Source of the DNA: Hydractinia symbiolongicarpus
Lineage: Eukaryota; Cnidaria; Hydrozoa; Anthoathecata; Hydractiniidae
DNA length: 64,000 bases
Assembly: GCF_029227915.1 (NCBI RefSeq)
Contig: NC_079878.1
Span: forward strand, 20,981,501-21,045,500
Reading direction: 5' to 3'
Position 1 is the stretch's first letter, and each line of letters starts with the position of its first letter. The position numbers and the translations under genes were made by a program. The notes beneath the pieces were generated by a model. The model was not told the origin of the DNA. It saw only the letters and a list, made by a program, of their open reading frames with translations, and searched no databases. Of this stretch, positions 15,101-27,600 are shown one piece after another.

Positions 15101-16384
15101 CTAAACATAAATATAAAAGAAATATGATGAACGAAATAAGTATCTTTTAAGAGCGTATTTCAGCTTATTTCTGGATTATAGTTAATACTCATGATTGTAT
15201 TATTTTCAAAAATAAAAAGCAATCTAATGATACTCAATGATACAGTCATTCTGGAAACATTCAAGATTTGAAATGTTGTAACCTACTTTTTAATGCACTT
15301 CCTAGCTGAGATGTCCCATGTAAATAATTCGCCATTCGTAGTAGCAGAACATACATATTTACCACATGGTGAGTACTGAACAATGCACACATTCTTAAAA
15401 TCAAATAAAAATAACCAGAGTGACTATTGATGAAAATATTAATAATCTCTTGATTAAATGGTAAAAAAAATATTGGATATTATGCACCAATAATTAACTT
15501 AAGGAAACTGCAATAACCAACTGATCTAATTTCAATGGTTATATTCATTGACTGCTTAAACTGGTTGCATACAAATTCCTTATTTTGTAAAGTGTATGTG
15601 GGCCCCATAAATAACATAAATAAGATATAAGTTTAGATTTAACATAAATATATATTTTTCAGATGTTTTTTAAAGATCAAAACATCAAGACCATAAAGCA
15701 TTATAAAAAATTAACACCAGCCCTCTGAATACAGCTAAAAAATTGGAAATAACTTTGCTTTATTTTAACTAAATACACAAGTAACTGTTATTATCCCTGT
15801 GGCCTTTTCCTTTAATCCAAATAAAATCACAAGTATGGGATCTCATTTTTTGAAGTCCTTAACAGGAGCAGTGACGACTTTTATAAAAGCCCAGGACTGC
15901 AAAATTGTGCATGCCAATATGAGTTTAGTTAATACATATTGTAGAAGAACTACTTTGTTCATCACTAACATACTGTCTGGCAGCAAGCGGGATTCAATCC
16001 GTGGTCCCCAGAACTGGGAGCCGCAGACGAACCCACTACATGCTGCAATATGTTAATGATGAAATCAGATATTGTAGAAGAACTACTTGGTTCTACAATT
16101 CTTTGTTCTACAATATGACTTAGACGCATTATACTCGTCCGTCATGATCAGAGGTCTGATTGGGGTGAAGCATTCTCTGTTGAGATGTACTATGATAAAT
16201 ATTCACCTATGTAGTTAATACATGTTTACCAATCTTCAACAACATGGATTTAGAGGCCTGCAAACAATTCAACAGGTTATGTTGCACTGCAATTTTTGTA
16301 AGTAAGAGTAAAAAGAAGATCCATATGATTTGAAAATGTGTTTGCAATTAATCATTTGTTTATATTTGTAGAATGATGATGATA

Positions 16385-16451
<67 letters not shown>

Positions 16452-19400
16452 GGATGATGATGATGATGTTGCTATGTTCACGCTAACATTTATCTCCTAA
16501 TTTACAATTTTATTGCTATATACTGATTATAACCTGAAAGTCAATGTTCGCTTGCCAGCAAGAATTCCTTTTGAAAGCAGTTTATTACAAAACGTGAATT
16601 AGGAGGGAGTCTTAAATGAATTTCAAAATCTTAGTGTGATAATATTGAGAGGGCGTTAACCTCTGAATTGTCTAAATTTTTCAGTATATCAGGTATGCTT
16701 TTTGGAGATTCTCACTTTAAGACTCGATGATATTCCTTTCTTAGCAAAAAGGTTGTCATTAATATAATGCTTATTATATTAATGACAATTATTAATATTT
16801 CTTTTTTTTTGATAGTATATCTTCCTTGTTTGTGAAAGGCATTTCATCACCAAGAGGTTAGCGACTATTGTTCAATCTGTAAAAAAATGTCCAAATTTAA
16901 ACCAAATTTCAAACATTTTACAACACTGTGTTACAGTCTGGAAGATGCTATCTGATTTTGTATAGACTTAATACAGAAGACAAGGTTCTCTTATAAAACA
17001 ACACTAGTACAACCTTTTAGGCCAGCACAATATTGTTAAAGCAGTAGTTTTAACAAAAAATAATTTAACAAAAGATGGAAAAAACAAGTCCATAAATTAA
17101 CAGGATCAAAGATCCGCAAAAAATAAGCAATTAAATGCGCAGTCTCAAATGAATACACCATTTAAATTAGTCCCCTCAAAATGGACACATTTAACAATCG
17201 GTAATTTTCAGTTTATAATAAAGTTTATAATAAAAAACACTCACTTCTGAATGCTCAGCAGGCAAGGTAAAATCCTCGCTCCAATCAACTGTAGAGAAAA
17301 CCTAACCAAACAGATTAAAAAATTTATTGAAATATGCATATTCTTAAAGCAGTTACTTAATATTTATAGTTTTCTTACCTTAAATGTCTTCTCAAAAGGT
17401 ACAACGACATGCTAAAAATGCATACAAATATATAAATATTATACATTGATTTTTATTTCTCTCTTTATTTTTCAGTAAAGTAGAAAACATGTTTTAAATT
17501 ACAGTGGTATTTTTGATAAACACAAAGGAACTGATAGAAATATTTACACAAGTCCAGTAGTAGTAGTAGTAGTGTGTATTCTTTTCGTCAAAGAGAGTTA
17601 CAAGTTTGTTTATATATACAAGTTTGTATCGTTTAAAAGTAAACAGAAAATATATACATACATCAGCTAGTAAAATAAAGATCTTAAGCCCCACCATAAG
17701 TTTTGTTAGAGTAGAGAGTTATTATTCCTTGTTGGTGATTAAAAGAAAGTAACTTCGTTTTCAAATTTCGCAATAATATTTTTCACACACTGCTTAAAAA
17801 CACATAATGATGTTAACTTTTTTAAATCTCTGTCTAAAAAGTTATTCCATATACGTGGTCCTCTTTTAGATTTAGCAAAACTAGCTCGCTGTGTAACAAT
17901 TTTTGGCTTCCTTAGATTATTTTCACGAAATCTAATCAGAAAATTGTGATTCATTAGCTCAAAACTATTGTGGAATGTTTGTGTTGTTGCTAACTTATTA
18001 ACTTTAAAGATGAAGATTAAGTGTTGATAGATATTTATTTGATAAACGTTAAGCGCCTTTAAATCTTCTATTAAATGGCTTTAGCGAGTGCCATGATCCT
18101 GGTGGTAAATTATCCTAGTTACTTGTTTTTGTTTGCTCAAAATTTATAAAATCCACAAATGTACAAATCACGAAATCTTAGTATTTGCAAAGAAAATGAC
18201 ACTCGATATCTAACTATGTTGTACCTCATTTTTGACTGGACTCATTGAAATGACACACATTTGGTTTGAAGAACTAAAGAAAATTAAAAAAAATTAGTGT
18301 TATGCATATGTAATAAAATAATAGAGAATGTCAATAAATAGATTACAAGTGTCTTTTCAGATAGAAGTAATACCCAGGCCTATCAATATGAGGAGAGCAA
18401 TTGCTCTTGCTCGTGCAAAGGCTCGCTCAATTCTGAGAAATAAGAAACTAGCTGAGCCAATAATTGGTCCCCCAATTCCAAAAAACGTTTTTCTGGCAGA
18501 GCAATATCAATTCATCTCACATAGAAATCAATTTTCCCTTTCTTATTACAGTAAAAAAGAACCAAAATATATAAAAAAAAGTTATAAAATAGATAAAAAA
18601 GACTAAAAAAGAAAATTTGTTTATAAACTTAATCTATTTATCCAAATTGTTTGCCAATGTTTAAATTATTGTAACCTTGGGAGAGCGATTTACTGTTCTG
18701 GTGTTATATTCTTATTGATAGGCCTGAATACCACACACTAAAAAGTAAAAATGTGTATAAAATGGATTCGTTTTTATAAACATGTTTTTATTGACTGCTG
18801 TAATAACAAATTTCAAATGAACATTACAAAACTGCATTGAGAAAACAAACTAAAATGTTAATTTAGGGAGACCGAAAGATGTTGTTTTACGTCTTGTAAA
18901 TAAGGGACTGTTTTTAAAGCATGGTTTGTTTTTACTTTATTAATATATACAAACCTATTATATTTTGGTAAGATGTCAAGAACTTTAGAACATTTCTAAA
19001 AAGAACAATCAATATTTCCTTTTAGCTGCTGCCAGAAAATAGGATCAATTTGCTGCGTTTTGTAACTTTTCAAAAAATCATAACATTTTAACAAGTTCAA
19101 AGAAATGTTTTATATACATATCAACTATTACCTGTGTTCCTAAGTCCCATATTCTTAGTGATCCATCACAGCTACAGGAAATCTGAAATAAGAAAATGGA
19201 AACAAATTAACAAAATTAGAAGTTTAAATACAAATACAAATACAAACAAACAAACAAAAATAAACCATTTACCATATTATCATTATTCCCAATACACAAA
19301 CTAAATACAGGAGCAGAGTGGCCAGTGAAAGTTTTTTGTTCTGATCCATCAGAATTAACAATTTTGATACTGAAGTCGCTACAAAATAATGACGCATTTA

Positions 19401-22400
19401 AAAATATATAGTGCAACTACTTTCATAAAGTATATAAATGCATTATGACAGCCCTCTGAATTAGATGATCTAATACAAAATTTTGTTAGGGAAGGTGGAT
19501 TGGAGCCTTAAGCAAAGTCGTAAATAGAACATATGTGTTTACTAACTTAAATTTAAATGTGGGATCCATTTATGTAAATACTAGTAAAATTCACAACACA
19601 AAATAACAAAAAGGCTATTGTTACACTTAACCGTTTACCTTGAAGCAGCACCAACCTTGCTTCCATCTTCACTAATACATATGTGATTGACTGAAGCAGT
19701 GAATCGAAGTAACACACTATCCAGAATAAGCTGTAAAAAATAATTTGAGAATTTGTTACTTAAATCTCCACAAAAGAACATACTGGAAGCATTCGATTAA
19801 GCACCACCCTATCCCAAAACAATTGCTGACAAAATAACCCCCACCTTTGATTAAATCCACATGGGTTTTACCTTAGTTGAGTAGAGTACTTCTTTGATTA
19901 AGAAAAGCACATTCAGTGGTAACAATTACATACTATATATGATTATGCCAGTGACTGTCTTCTCTACTGACTGAGAACAATATATCTAGTTAAAGACTTG
20001 GATAAAACAACATTTTATTACAACAAAAACTTACATCAGGCAAAGAGTATGATTTCACTTCATGTAAATCATTTGCAAGTACAACTTTTTTTCCCTAAAA
20101 ATATAACATGAACAGAAGGGTGGTGAATAGACATTTTGTAACTTTAAACAAAAGAGAAGACACTTTCATACATAGATTTTTAAGGTTTCACAAGACATCT
20201 AACTGGCGTTAATAACTATCTGTATGTTAACGCCTTACTTAGACTTTGATCTATAAAAACCTGTCGGCGTTTGCACTAGAAGAATTAAAACTTCTTTTTT
20301 TGTGTTTATATTGTGTAGAATATAATGCAAAAGTATGAAGAAAACAATCAGAAATATGTCAGGTTTCTTTGATCTCAGCATAAACACTGATTAGCTGCCT
20401 AAAAAAATTCACAAAAGTTTTGATTTCAAAAAAGGGTCTAACAGGCATTTCAGTGACCTGTAATGAGTGCCTAACCCGCTGCAGGTATTTTTTCATTCAC
20501 TATTGCACTTAAAGATAATACCTAACACAATTTCCGCCAGTTAGAGGCCAAGTGGGAACCAAGCTTTAAATAACAAACCTTTGAAACCATACAGGTAACT
20601 CTGGAACCTGCAGAAATTGATACAGTTTCATCATCAAATAGATCTGGATAAGAACGAACATCTCCCTCTGCCCCAGCTGTAATATATGACCTAAAATAGT
20701 AAATGAATATAATGTGAAATCAATTTAATTTAAATAAAGAAAAATTATAAATAAACTTAACGATGATGTACAAAATCAAAACCTAAGAAATTTAATGCTA
20801 TGCAGTTTCAGAAATTGTCACTTCTTGCCCTGGTGCTGTTATTATTTTTATGTGGGGTACAAGTAAACTGGTGAACATATTTTAAAGCTGAACTAGCAAC
20901 TCTTTAAGCCTTAACTTTTTATAAAAATATACGGTGTTCACTTAAAAATAAGGTGAGTTAATTTTGTATTATGTTTTAAAAAATATTTACTCAGATTTTG
21001 TCAAACCAAGGAAAATTCTTTTTGTCTCATTCCCTGATAAATGTGATATATTGAGATTTTTTTGAAGACACGCTTAGTGGTTATTAGTCTTGATGCCATT
21101 TCGATATGGGCAAGTGAATGTTACCATGGTGCCATCTGCCTCATTTCCCTCACATGTGCCAAACATGAATTTAATACTTTGTTTACATGCACACCGTACC
21201 TGTAAATCTTCCAGTACAGTGTATAAATTACAAAAAATAACAGTGTTGTTGGAAACATTTTTCACTTACTTATAGTTATTTCCATATGCAGCAAATGTTT
21301 GGCCTTCGATATGAGCAGTACGCAGGTCATCAATTTTAATCATATCTGTACCTTTATTTTTGTATCTATATATGGTTAAGAACAATCATGCAGTAGCACA
21401 TCAAGAAAAACTCCATGTTTCTACAAATTTTAGTATAAAACTACTATAACAGCACAAGACTTTGCCATATAACTCCATTTACTTAGCCGAGCAAGACAAT
21501 GTAAACAGAAAAATGACAGCTTCATAGTGATCACGAAACAAGGAAGTTGTGACGGCTCCAATTATTACATTATTGTAATACCACCATGAAAATTACCTTC
21601 TTCGTGTGCCACAAACCTCCCAACAGCGTTTTAAATCGTAATACAAGTATGAGAGGCACTCCTAAGGTACAGAAATAATGAATAATAAAAATGTTCCACA
21701 TGGTAATTCTGCAATGCAGACCACGATAAACTGAGACACCAATTTGGGCTGAACATTAGAATACAGCGTGGCTAAAGAACCAGCCTCTTTAGTTACAGAA
21801 ATGGTAACGTCTCTTTACTATAGAGCTAGTAAATTTCTGTCACATGATTTCATTTTGACTACCATGCGTGGTGTGCTCTTTCTAAAATTATGGAAGGTAG
21901 TTGTACTTTTTTTAATCAATTATTGTTTAAGCAGAAAGATTTATTGAATTGTGGATCCAAGATTCCAGAAGCATAAAGGCAACACAAAGAAGGTTTAAAA
22001 AGAATCCTGATTTTAACTATCATGCATTCAGATCTTGTGGATCAGGAATGCAAATATTTTTTAGTTCATGGTAGAGCATATTACTTTTGTTTCCAATGCT
22101 TCGCACAGAAAAAATCGATCAAGATGGAAGAGTTCAAATTAAAAAAAAACAAGAAGGATATTCCCCTATTTCCCATTTTAGTTAGTCAGGCAAGGTTTGC
22201 CTTCTATACATGAAAGGCATCCAGAAGGGCTGACATTGTTCCTATTAAAATATACATAAAAGAGTGCCAATAAACTGGATACAATGTATAAAGTGCGGGC
22301 ATTTCAAGGAACTCTAGTCCTTAGCAAATTCATGGCCATTCACCCATCAGAAAAACAGAAATTCACTTGCGGTTATTCGCAGCTACACAACCTTTTGCTT

Positions 22401-24549
22401 ATGGGCAGAAAGTTTCATATTATATACAGTGCTATCAATGAAAAGGTGAGGTGTGCGACACTTTAAAAACCCAAAATTTTTTCTGTGGTGCTCAGGCATG
22501 TAATTTTTATTTCTTTGTGTACTACAACATAGCAGGAGGTTACAACAAGCATTTTCCTTGTATTTTCACTTTACACACGTATATATGTAATACTTTTTTG
22601 TTTCAAAGGAAAAATAATTAATAATTTATCTCACCAGAAAAAAAGGTACTTGGATGAATTTTCTCTCTCGTTTTGATTCATGAAAATAAGTAACTGTCGA
22701 GGTGAAAAATAAAAAATACTTTCATTCTCAAGGAAATCCAAGTTCCACATGTGCATTTTTATGGAATATAGTTTAGTTGGCAGTATTTAAAGTCTTTTCT
22801 AGCATTTTTTTAAAAAATTCATAGTGGAGAAGGGTGTTATGGCAAACATAACCTGCGTTGTTTTTTAATGTATTTTTCCCATATCGTGGTCTGTTTAACA
22901 ACAGTCTTGCAATATTACACTTTACATAGCGAATTTTCGTCAACAACAATGATAAACACATGTAATAGCCATACCAGAGGAGAGTGTTACAGCAAGCGTA
23001 TTCTGCAGTATTACATTTTCAGGTAGCATATTTTTACTATCAGATAATAATTATAACGAAGGAGGGTGTTTTGACAATAATAATCTGTTTTGTTTTCCAC
23101 TTGATTATAGATATGTAGCTACAATTTAGGCAATTTATTTTTGTTATAACTGGCATAAAAAAATTAAATTTTGCATGAGCGATATTGGATTATAAGCGTG
23201 CAATTAAGACGAGAAAATCATATATGCCCAATTCGGTTTATTTTTTGATCAAAATTTTCGATATACTAAGCTGGAAAAGCTGTAATGACAAAAAAATTAT
23301 ATACGCTTGTAATCTGCCCACAACCATTACCCACCATTATTGTTGTGCTTTGCTTTAAAATCCGAAAAGGGCCATGGGAACTAGTTGAAAACAGCACACG
23401 AAAACTCCATTAAACAAGGTGCCCAAGTTATCATTAAATATTGGCGTTTTAATGGCAACCTACTCTATTTTTGGTGCTCAAATGACACCAGATATTTGTG
23501 ATGTCCGCCATATTTATGCGTTGCTCCTTAACTGGGATTTCATTTGCAGCCAGAGGATGCAAACTTGACCCACCATTTTTTCTTTTTTTTTTAATTTGGT
23601 TGCATTTTGCTTTATAAGCTTCATGCTATATCTTTATTAGAAAATCTGTAAACTAAATTCTACACCCAGCAGTTCGAAAGATAACACTAAAAGGGAAACA
23701 GTTTCCCATGTCGGGAAAACATTTCCTAAACTAATTTTTTTGATTTTAATTTGGGTTTCACTTTTGGGAAACCATTACCTATTCTCAAGACCATTTTACG
23801 GAATTGCAGAAAGAGGTTGTGATAATTTTTTTTTCTTCTGTGAAAATTTGCGGTAAAATATTCCCTTCCTATTGGTTAAAAATTTGTAGTGCGCTTCTTA
23901 ACCAGCTCTTGTGCAGGTTCCTTTATATTTTGGTCGTTTTCCAATTGGGAAACTATTGCCGTTTTTTTCGCCCGTTTAGGGTAATGGTTACCCAAATGGG
24001 AAACCATGAAGTTTCCCAAATGGGAAACCGTTTCCCAGATAGGTAGTGGTTTCCTTTTTCGTCTCAACTTCCGAACTGCCCAGTTTAATAAAAGCTAATA
24101 TAAATATGCCAATAAACCACAAAAAAATATAGCAGCCTTTGAGCTGAAATATTCTGCCAAAAGAACAACAGTAACAGCAAATGCAAACAAAAATCACTAC
24201 TGGCGCTTCTGTAAATTTCTCTGTTCTGTGTTCTGTTCTGTTTACATTTTCAACCCGCCAAAATTGAAGTTAACATATTTAGAACGTTTCCCGCCGAAGG
24301 CCATCGAGACAAAATTCCTTGTCAGGCTTTTGCACTTCCTCACAATATTCCAAGCGGTGCAAAGAAAAAAGTGTAAATTGCTTTTTTTACAGCGGCGGAG
24401 AGCAACGCCTTAAATAAGGGGCACGTCGCATAGACTCTGCTCGAGCTCAGTGCAACGCACGCATCACCAGACTTGGCAAATAAATAGGTATGTACAAACA
24501 TACCTACCAGCCACCTAGAAATGCAGTTACTCACCTTCTGATCTGACAT
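6155..24549 (-). CDS. WDHD1: WDHD1 / AND-1 / Ctf4 replisome hub
   Basis: WDHD1 couples the CMG helicase to DNA polymerase alpha-primase at replication forks in the nucleus. Coding exons on the minus strand: 21343-21270, 20690-20579, 20094-20035, 19730-19639, 19378-19273, 19182-19132, 18995-18955, 18273-18225, 17411-17379, 17301-17245, 15393-15287, 15100-15016, 14816-14763, 14681-14408, 14091-14003, 13776-13690, 13245-13061, 12856-12775, 11972-11807, 10980-10863, 10332-10227, 10117-10056, 9672-9558, 8792-8661, 8386-8064, 7566-7460, 7185-7048, 6852-6720, 6413-6155. All junctions are GT..AG and phase-consistent, giving 1098 residues (human 1129). WD40 repeats fill about residues 1-290, an acidic linker about 290-428, and the SepB propeller and helical bundle about 429-886. 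An HMG box starts near 1014 (GFQLFMKEH, AEEKKAWSEQA), and the C-terminus KLSSFAFKK matches human KLSAFAFKQ. A 5' exon ending at 24535 is probable. Confidence 0.95.
7800..7829. repeat. Perfect 30-bp AT-rich palindrome in a WDHD1 intron
   Basis: The 15-base arm ATGGTATATATAGAT is followed directly by its exact reverse complement with no spacer. A further partial copy (GATATCTATATATGG) lies immediately before it. It sits between WDHD1 exons at 7460-7566 and 8064-8386. Confidence 0.85.
10446..10530. repeat. Tandem repeat, 17-bp unit, about five copies
   Basis: The units begin TTATCAGA and end in a GCG- or CAG-type triplet, for example TTATCAGAGAGCGGCGT. Five consecutive 17-bp units can be laid out, the last degraded. 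The unit resembles the GAGGGGGCGTCTATT repeats inside the TIR element at 32912-34873, so it may be a remnant of a related element. It lies in a WDHD1 intron. Confidence 0.7.
12431..12507. repeat. Tandem duplication, 42-bp period
   Basis: A 35-bp block beginning GATGAGCACAGAGACTAACA occurs at 12431 and again, unchanged, at 12473, separated by a short A-rich joint. Identity suggests a recent duplication. It lies in the WDHD1 intron between exons 12775-12856 and 11807-11972. Confidence 0.85.
15938..16095 (-). mobile_element. tRNA-like SINE-type element
   Basis: Positions 16046-15980 on the minus strand are 67 nt long and begin GCAGCA and end TGCTGC, which pair as an acceptor stem. An A-box-like TAGTGGGTTCG and a B-box-like GGATTGAATCC are present, each deviating from the pol III consensus. 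The inner CCCAG..CTGGG could pair as an anticodon stem. The block is flanked by direct repeats of ATTGTAGAAGAACTACTT at about 15938 and 16070. This looks like a tRNA-derived SINE head rather than a working tRNA, because the T stem pairs poorly. Confidence 0.4.
16372..16468. repeat. (GAT)n microsatellite
   Basis: About 95 bp of GATGAT repeats with a few GAG and TAA interruptions, in a WDHD1 intron. The poly-serine open frame on the minus strand here is an artefact of the repeat. Confidence 0.95.
16753..16788. repeat. Hairpin-forming inverted repeat, 16-bp perfect arms
   Basis: Arm TTGTCATTAATATAAT (16753-16768), spacer GCTT, then the exact reverse complement (16773-16788). It lies in the large WDHD1 intron between exons 15287-15393 and 17245-17301. 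It could be a degraded transposon terminus, a cruciform or an RNA hairpin; nothing distinguishes these. Confidence 0.8.
17739..18150 (-). mobile_element. Degenerate LINE reverse transcriptase C-terminus (LINE-B)
   Basis: Conceptual translation on the minus strand shows typical end-of-RT motifs of non-LTR elements: KQKQVTRIIYH, a LIEDLKALNVYQINIYQ segment and KRGPRIWN near the end. A stop interrupts it at about 18090, so the copy is dead. It is unrelated to the LINE-A copies and sits in a WDHD1 intron between exons at 17379-17411 and 18225-18273. Confidence 0.8.
18375..18726 (-). mobile_element. MITE-1 copy A
   Basis: The ends are inverted repeats, CAGGCCTATCAATA at the left and its complement at the right. 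The flanks carry a direct repeat AATACC on both sides (18369-18374 and 18727-18732), a likely target-site duplication of 5-6 bp. On the minus strand it aligns with copies B (48501-49397, interrupted) and C (52629-52977). Length is 352 bp. An open frame of 92 codons inside it is not conserved as protein. Confidence 0.85.
23690..24040. promoter_or_regulatory. Cluster of GGGAAAC / GTTTCCC motifs
   Basis: Nine occurrences of GGGAAA or its complement TTTCCC lie in about 350 bp. They include a tight array at 23990-24037 where GTTTCCCAAATGGGAAAC forms a split palindrome. The cluster lies in the presumed first intron of WDHD1, 0.5-0.9 kb from the shared WDHD1/NPEPPS promoter. A regulatory array is possible; a decayed tandem repeat is the alternative. 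Confidence 0.4.
24535..24549 (-). other. WDHD1: WDHD1 5' exon with short upstream ORF
   Basis: ATG TCA GAT CAG AAG is followed by a consensus donor GTGAGT. Joined to either acceptor near 21350-21366, this ATG runs into a stop within about nine codons, just before or overlapping the ATG at 21343. That downstream ATG opens the conserved WD40 frame. I therefore read it as a 5' UTR exon with an upstream ORF, not as the protein N-terminus. Confidence 0.45.
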
Positions 24550-24638
24550 TTTGTATAATTTTCTTTTCCAGAGACCATATATTGCAAGAAATTCATAGGT
24601 AGCTAGACAGAACTGTGGACATTTAACAAAACGAAAAT
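24550..24638. promoter_or_regulatory. Shared WDHD1/NPEPPS bidirectional promoter region
   Basis: Only 89 bp separate the upstream ATG of WDHD1 (minus, 24549) from the ATG of NPEPPS (plus, 24639). Head-to-head spacing this short implies that both genes fire from one nucleosome-free region. No TATA box in a persuasive position was seen on either strand. Confidence 0.6.
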
Positions 24639-27600
24639 ATGGGCAAAAAAGAATTCAAACATCTATCCAAATCTGTAAAACCTTTGAATTATAAAATTCA
24701 GTTACAACCTGATTTGGAATTGCATAATTTCAAAGGAGAGGAACTTGTTGATATTGAGGTTAGTTTGTGCTTAATTATATTGCTAAACTGGATTTATGTT
24801 GAGAGTGAAACTTTAAAAATGGCATAAGATATAAAAGTGCTAGCGTATATACTGTCCTTATTACGCTATTATCTAAACAAACGGTCACAGCCACGTTCTA
24901 GCAACTCTGCTCACCACACAACTTCATGGTTTTGACTGTATAAGACATCCCTTAAAACAACTTTGTAAAAATGCTGATGAACAAGGCAAGCATTTGTGCA
25001 GGGTAAAGTAAAAGGAATTTGCTAAAATGTCCTAGTTCCATGATTTAGCTACATCTCAATTCTGTTTTTGTTTTTTTTCTAATGTGAGATCCACTGGAAT
25101 TATTTCTAAAGCCTATTTTATAATTAAAATAGTTGTAATGCTTGGTGACTTGATGTGAAGGATAGATAATTCAACAAGCTCACATATCTCTGCTCCATCA
25201 AAGCTGTCCGTCATAACATCAAAGTCAGGGTCTCCATTATATTTTACACAAGGGCTATTGTCATAAAATAGATTTCTTCTGATTTTCTGGTGTGCATAAT
25301 AACATCAATATCATTAATACTAATGTGTTGTTTTGCATGTTCAATAGATTTTGTTGAAATATCTCTTAAAATAGAGTGGCGAATGGCTCAAACATATGTA
25401 TCACTAAGAAGTACCATATTATCACTTCTTAAAAACCTCTTCTAAACGAAAGATCTGAGCTAATCTCAGATGGCTGAAACAAGAACAAATTCATCTTGTT
25501 GTATTACAAAGATATCCCATTATCATTGTCATTCTCAGCTTAACGTCCCATTTCATACTAGCATGGGTTGGACAGGGTATATTAATAACCCTCTTTCACA
25601 CAATCTGAAGGAATGTATGTTTAGCCTTTCTTCGTCTCAGAATAAAAAATGAACACATTTGTGAATATATTACGCGGAGCCAATTCATGTGCGAGATTAC
25701 ATAAGAAACTAGCCGAGGCGGTAAAATTTTTATTTATAAAGCGGGTTGACATGATTTTTAAAAGAATGTCTTAAGATCTAGAGTGCACATAATGTTGTAT
25801 TTATTACAGTGTAGTTAAGTCTACAATCCTGGCCAAAATTGTTGATAAAATTTCCAATGCAACATAAGCTTATAAGATAAACAAAGATGCAAGCCCCCCT
25901 CTCCCCCCATTTCAATGTTGAAGCCAATGACTGGCTGTGGGTTGAGTGGCCAACTGCATTTTTCAAACTGTGACAATGTGACAATGACTTCAACATTGAA
26001 ATGGGGGAGAGGGGGACTGGAAACTAGCTACTATTCTATAAGTGAAAACCTGCACTGTTTTAGTATACACATACCACAATTTTGCTGGCTAGTTTATGTC
26101 AACAAAACAAAGAATCTCTACACATGGGACCACAGAAACAAAAATAATGATAATAAAGATAATAAATCCACACGTGTTTGGCCTTTTCGCAACCAATTTT
26201 GGCCAGGATTGTAGCTTTAGATAAACGTATTTCATATTCCTGTACAAGTTACCAACTCACACCTTAGGTGGCTAGCATTTGGAAACAAAACTTCAGGAAC
26301 GAAAAGTTGTTTAATGGAGTGCCGTTTATTCATTTTTGTGCAAAAGGCCATATTTCGCTTTCCATACAAAAATTTGACTGATTTTTTCTCACATGTGTTG
26401 GATGTTGGATGGTTACTGGTTACTTGTCGTGGATTTTAATGTATGTATTTAGTCCTTATCTTAGTTTTTCAACTATGGCTTTACATTGATTTATTATCAT
26501 TTTGGAGCTTAAAACATATTGATTACATCAATTATAAGGAACTTATGGCTAGCTATAGCTAAATTAGGTGCATTTTGGAAATTCGTTTCTGCAGACTTGA
26601 TTCTATTTTTTATTCCATTTTATTCTATTTCTAAAGTTTTTACCAGTGTTGCTATTGATTTGTATCTTTTTATGTTATTTAGTATGTATATGTAGAGACT
26701 AGCATATCTCACATTGGAAAAAAAACATCACAGAATTAAGACGTTTTAGCTAATTTATCTTTTGTTCAACAAGGAAAAATTTCCACTTTGTTTACCTGCA
26801 TTTTTGCAAAGTTATTTTATGGAAAAAAAACCATGAATGTGCCGAGAAACCGCATACACAGTGAAAAGTGTGGGCGTTTTCTAAAGAGTTCAACGTTTTA
26901 AAAAAAATTCAGGTATTCGCCTGAAAAAAACCCCACATAGAACCGAAAAATGCCCAAACAAAAAAAAAAGATTCACCATAAAAACACTCAATGATTCACC
27001 ACAAATTATTCAAAAAAGTATAAAAATTAAAATGAACTAACTATGTGGTAGCGAATTGCTTTTAAGAACTGTTAAGTTCTTTTAAGAACTGTTTTTGATA
27101 GTTTTAAAAAAGATATACTTGATAAATAACTTTACATGAACTTCATTAACTCCTTTCTCTTCAAGTGCATGCTTTCAACTGTTGTCCGCCATGTTTATGT
27201 TACAAGGTGTTGCATTTCGGGAATGATCCAGGCGTGTTCGGGAAAGTGCGGGCGGGTTTCGGCGAACAACCGTCAATTTAATTTGAAAAGTCGCCCAAGC
27301 GTTTGCGGCTTATTGTCACCCTTGTTAAAAACCATGAAGTTATGTGGCGAGATGAGTCACCAGATCATTGCTGGAGTAGCTAATAAAAGGATGGTAGAGG
27401 ACATATATTTTTCTTACTTTCAAAAAATGCAATAAATATAAGAAAAAAAACAATGTCTATATATTACCAATGTCTAATATATTACCTAATATATTTTATG
27501 TATATATATTAATTATTTACATAATATTGTTATAGAGATTTATGAAAATATTTGTCAGCTCCATTTTCTCAGTTTTAACGTTTACTGTTGTATTAAATAA

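Noticed and set aside
16269-16481. Poly-serine open frame
   Set aside because: It is the translation of the GAT microsatellite in an intron.
17656-17691. Possible WDHD1 mini-exon reading IFILLAD
   Set aside because: The true link was found: the exon 18995-18955 fixes the phase, and exon 18273-18225 joins 17411-17379 directly, matching human WDHD1 length.
18328-18606. 92-codon open frame on the plus strand
   Set aside because: It lies across MITE-1 copy A and is not kept open in copies B and C.
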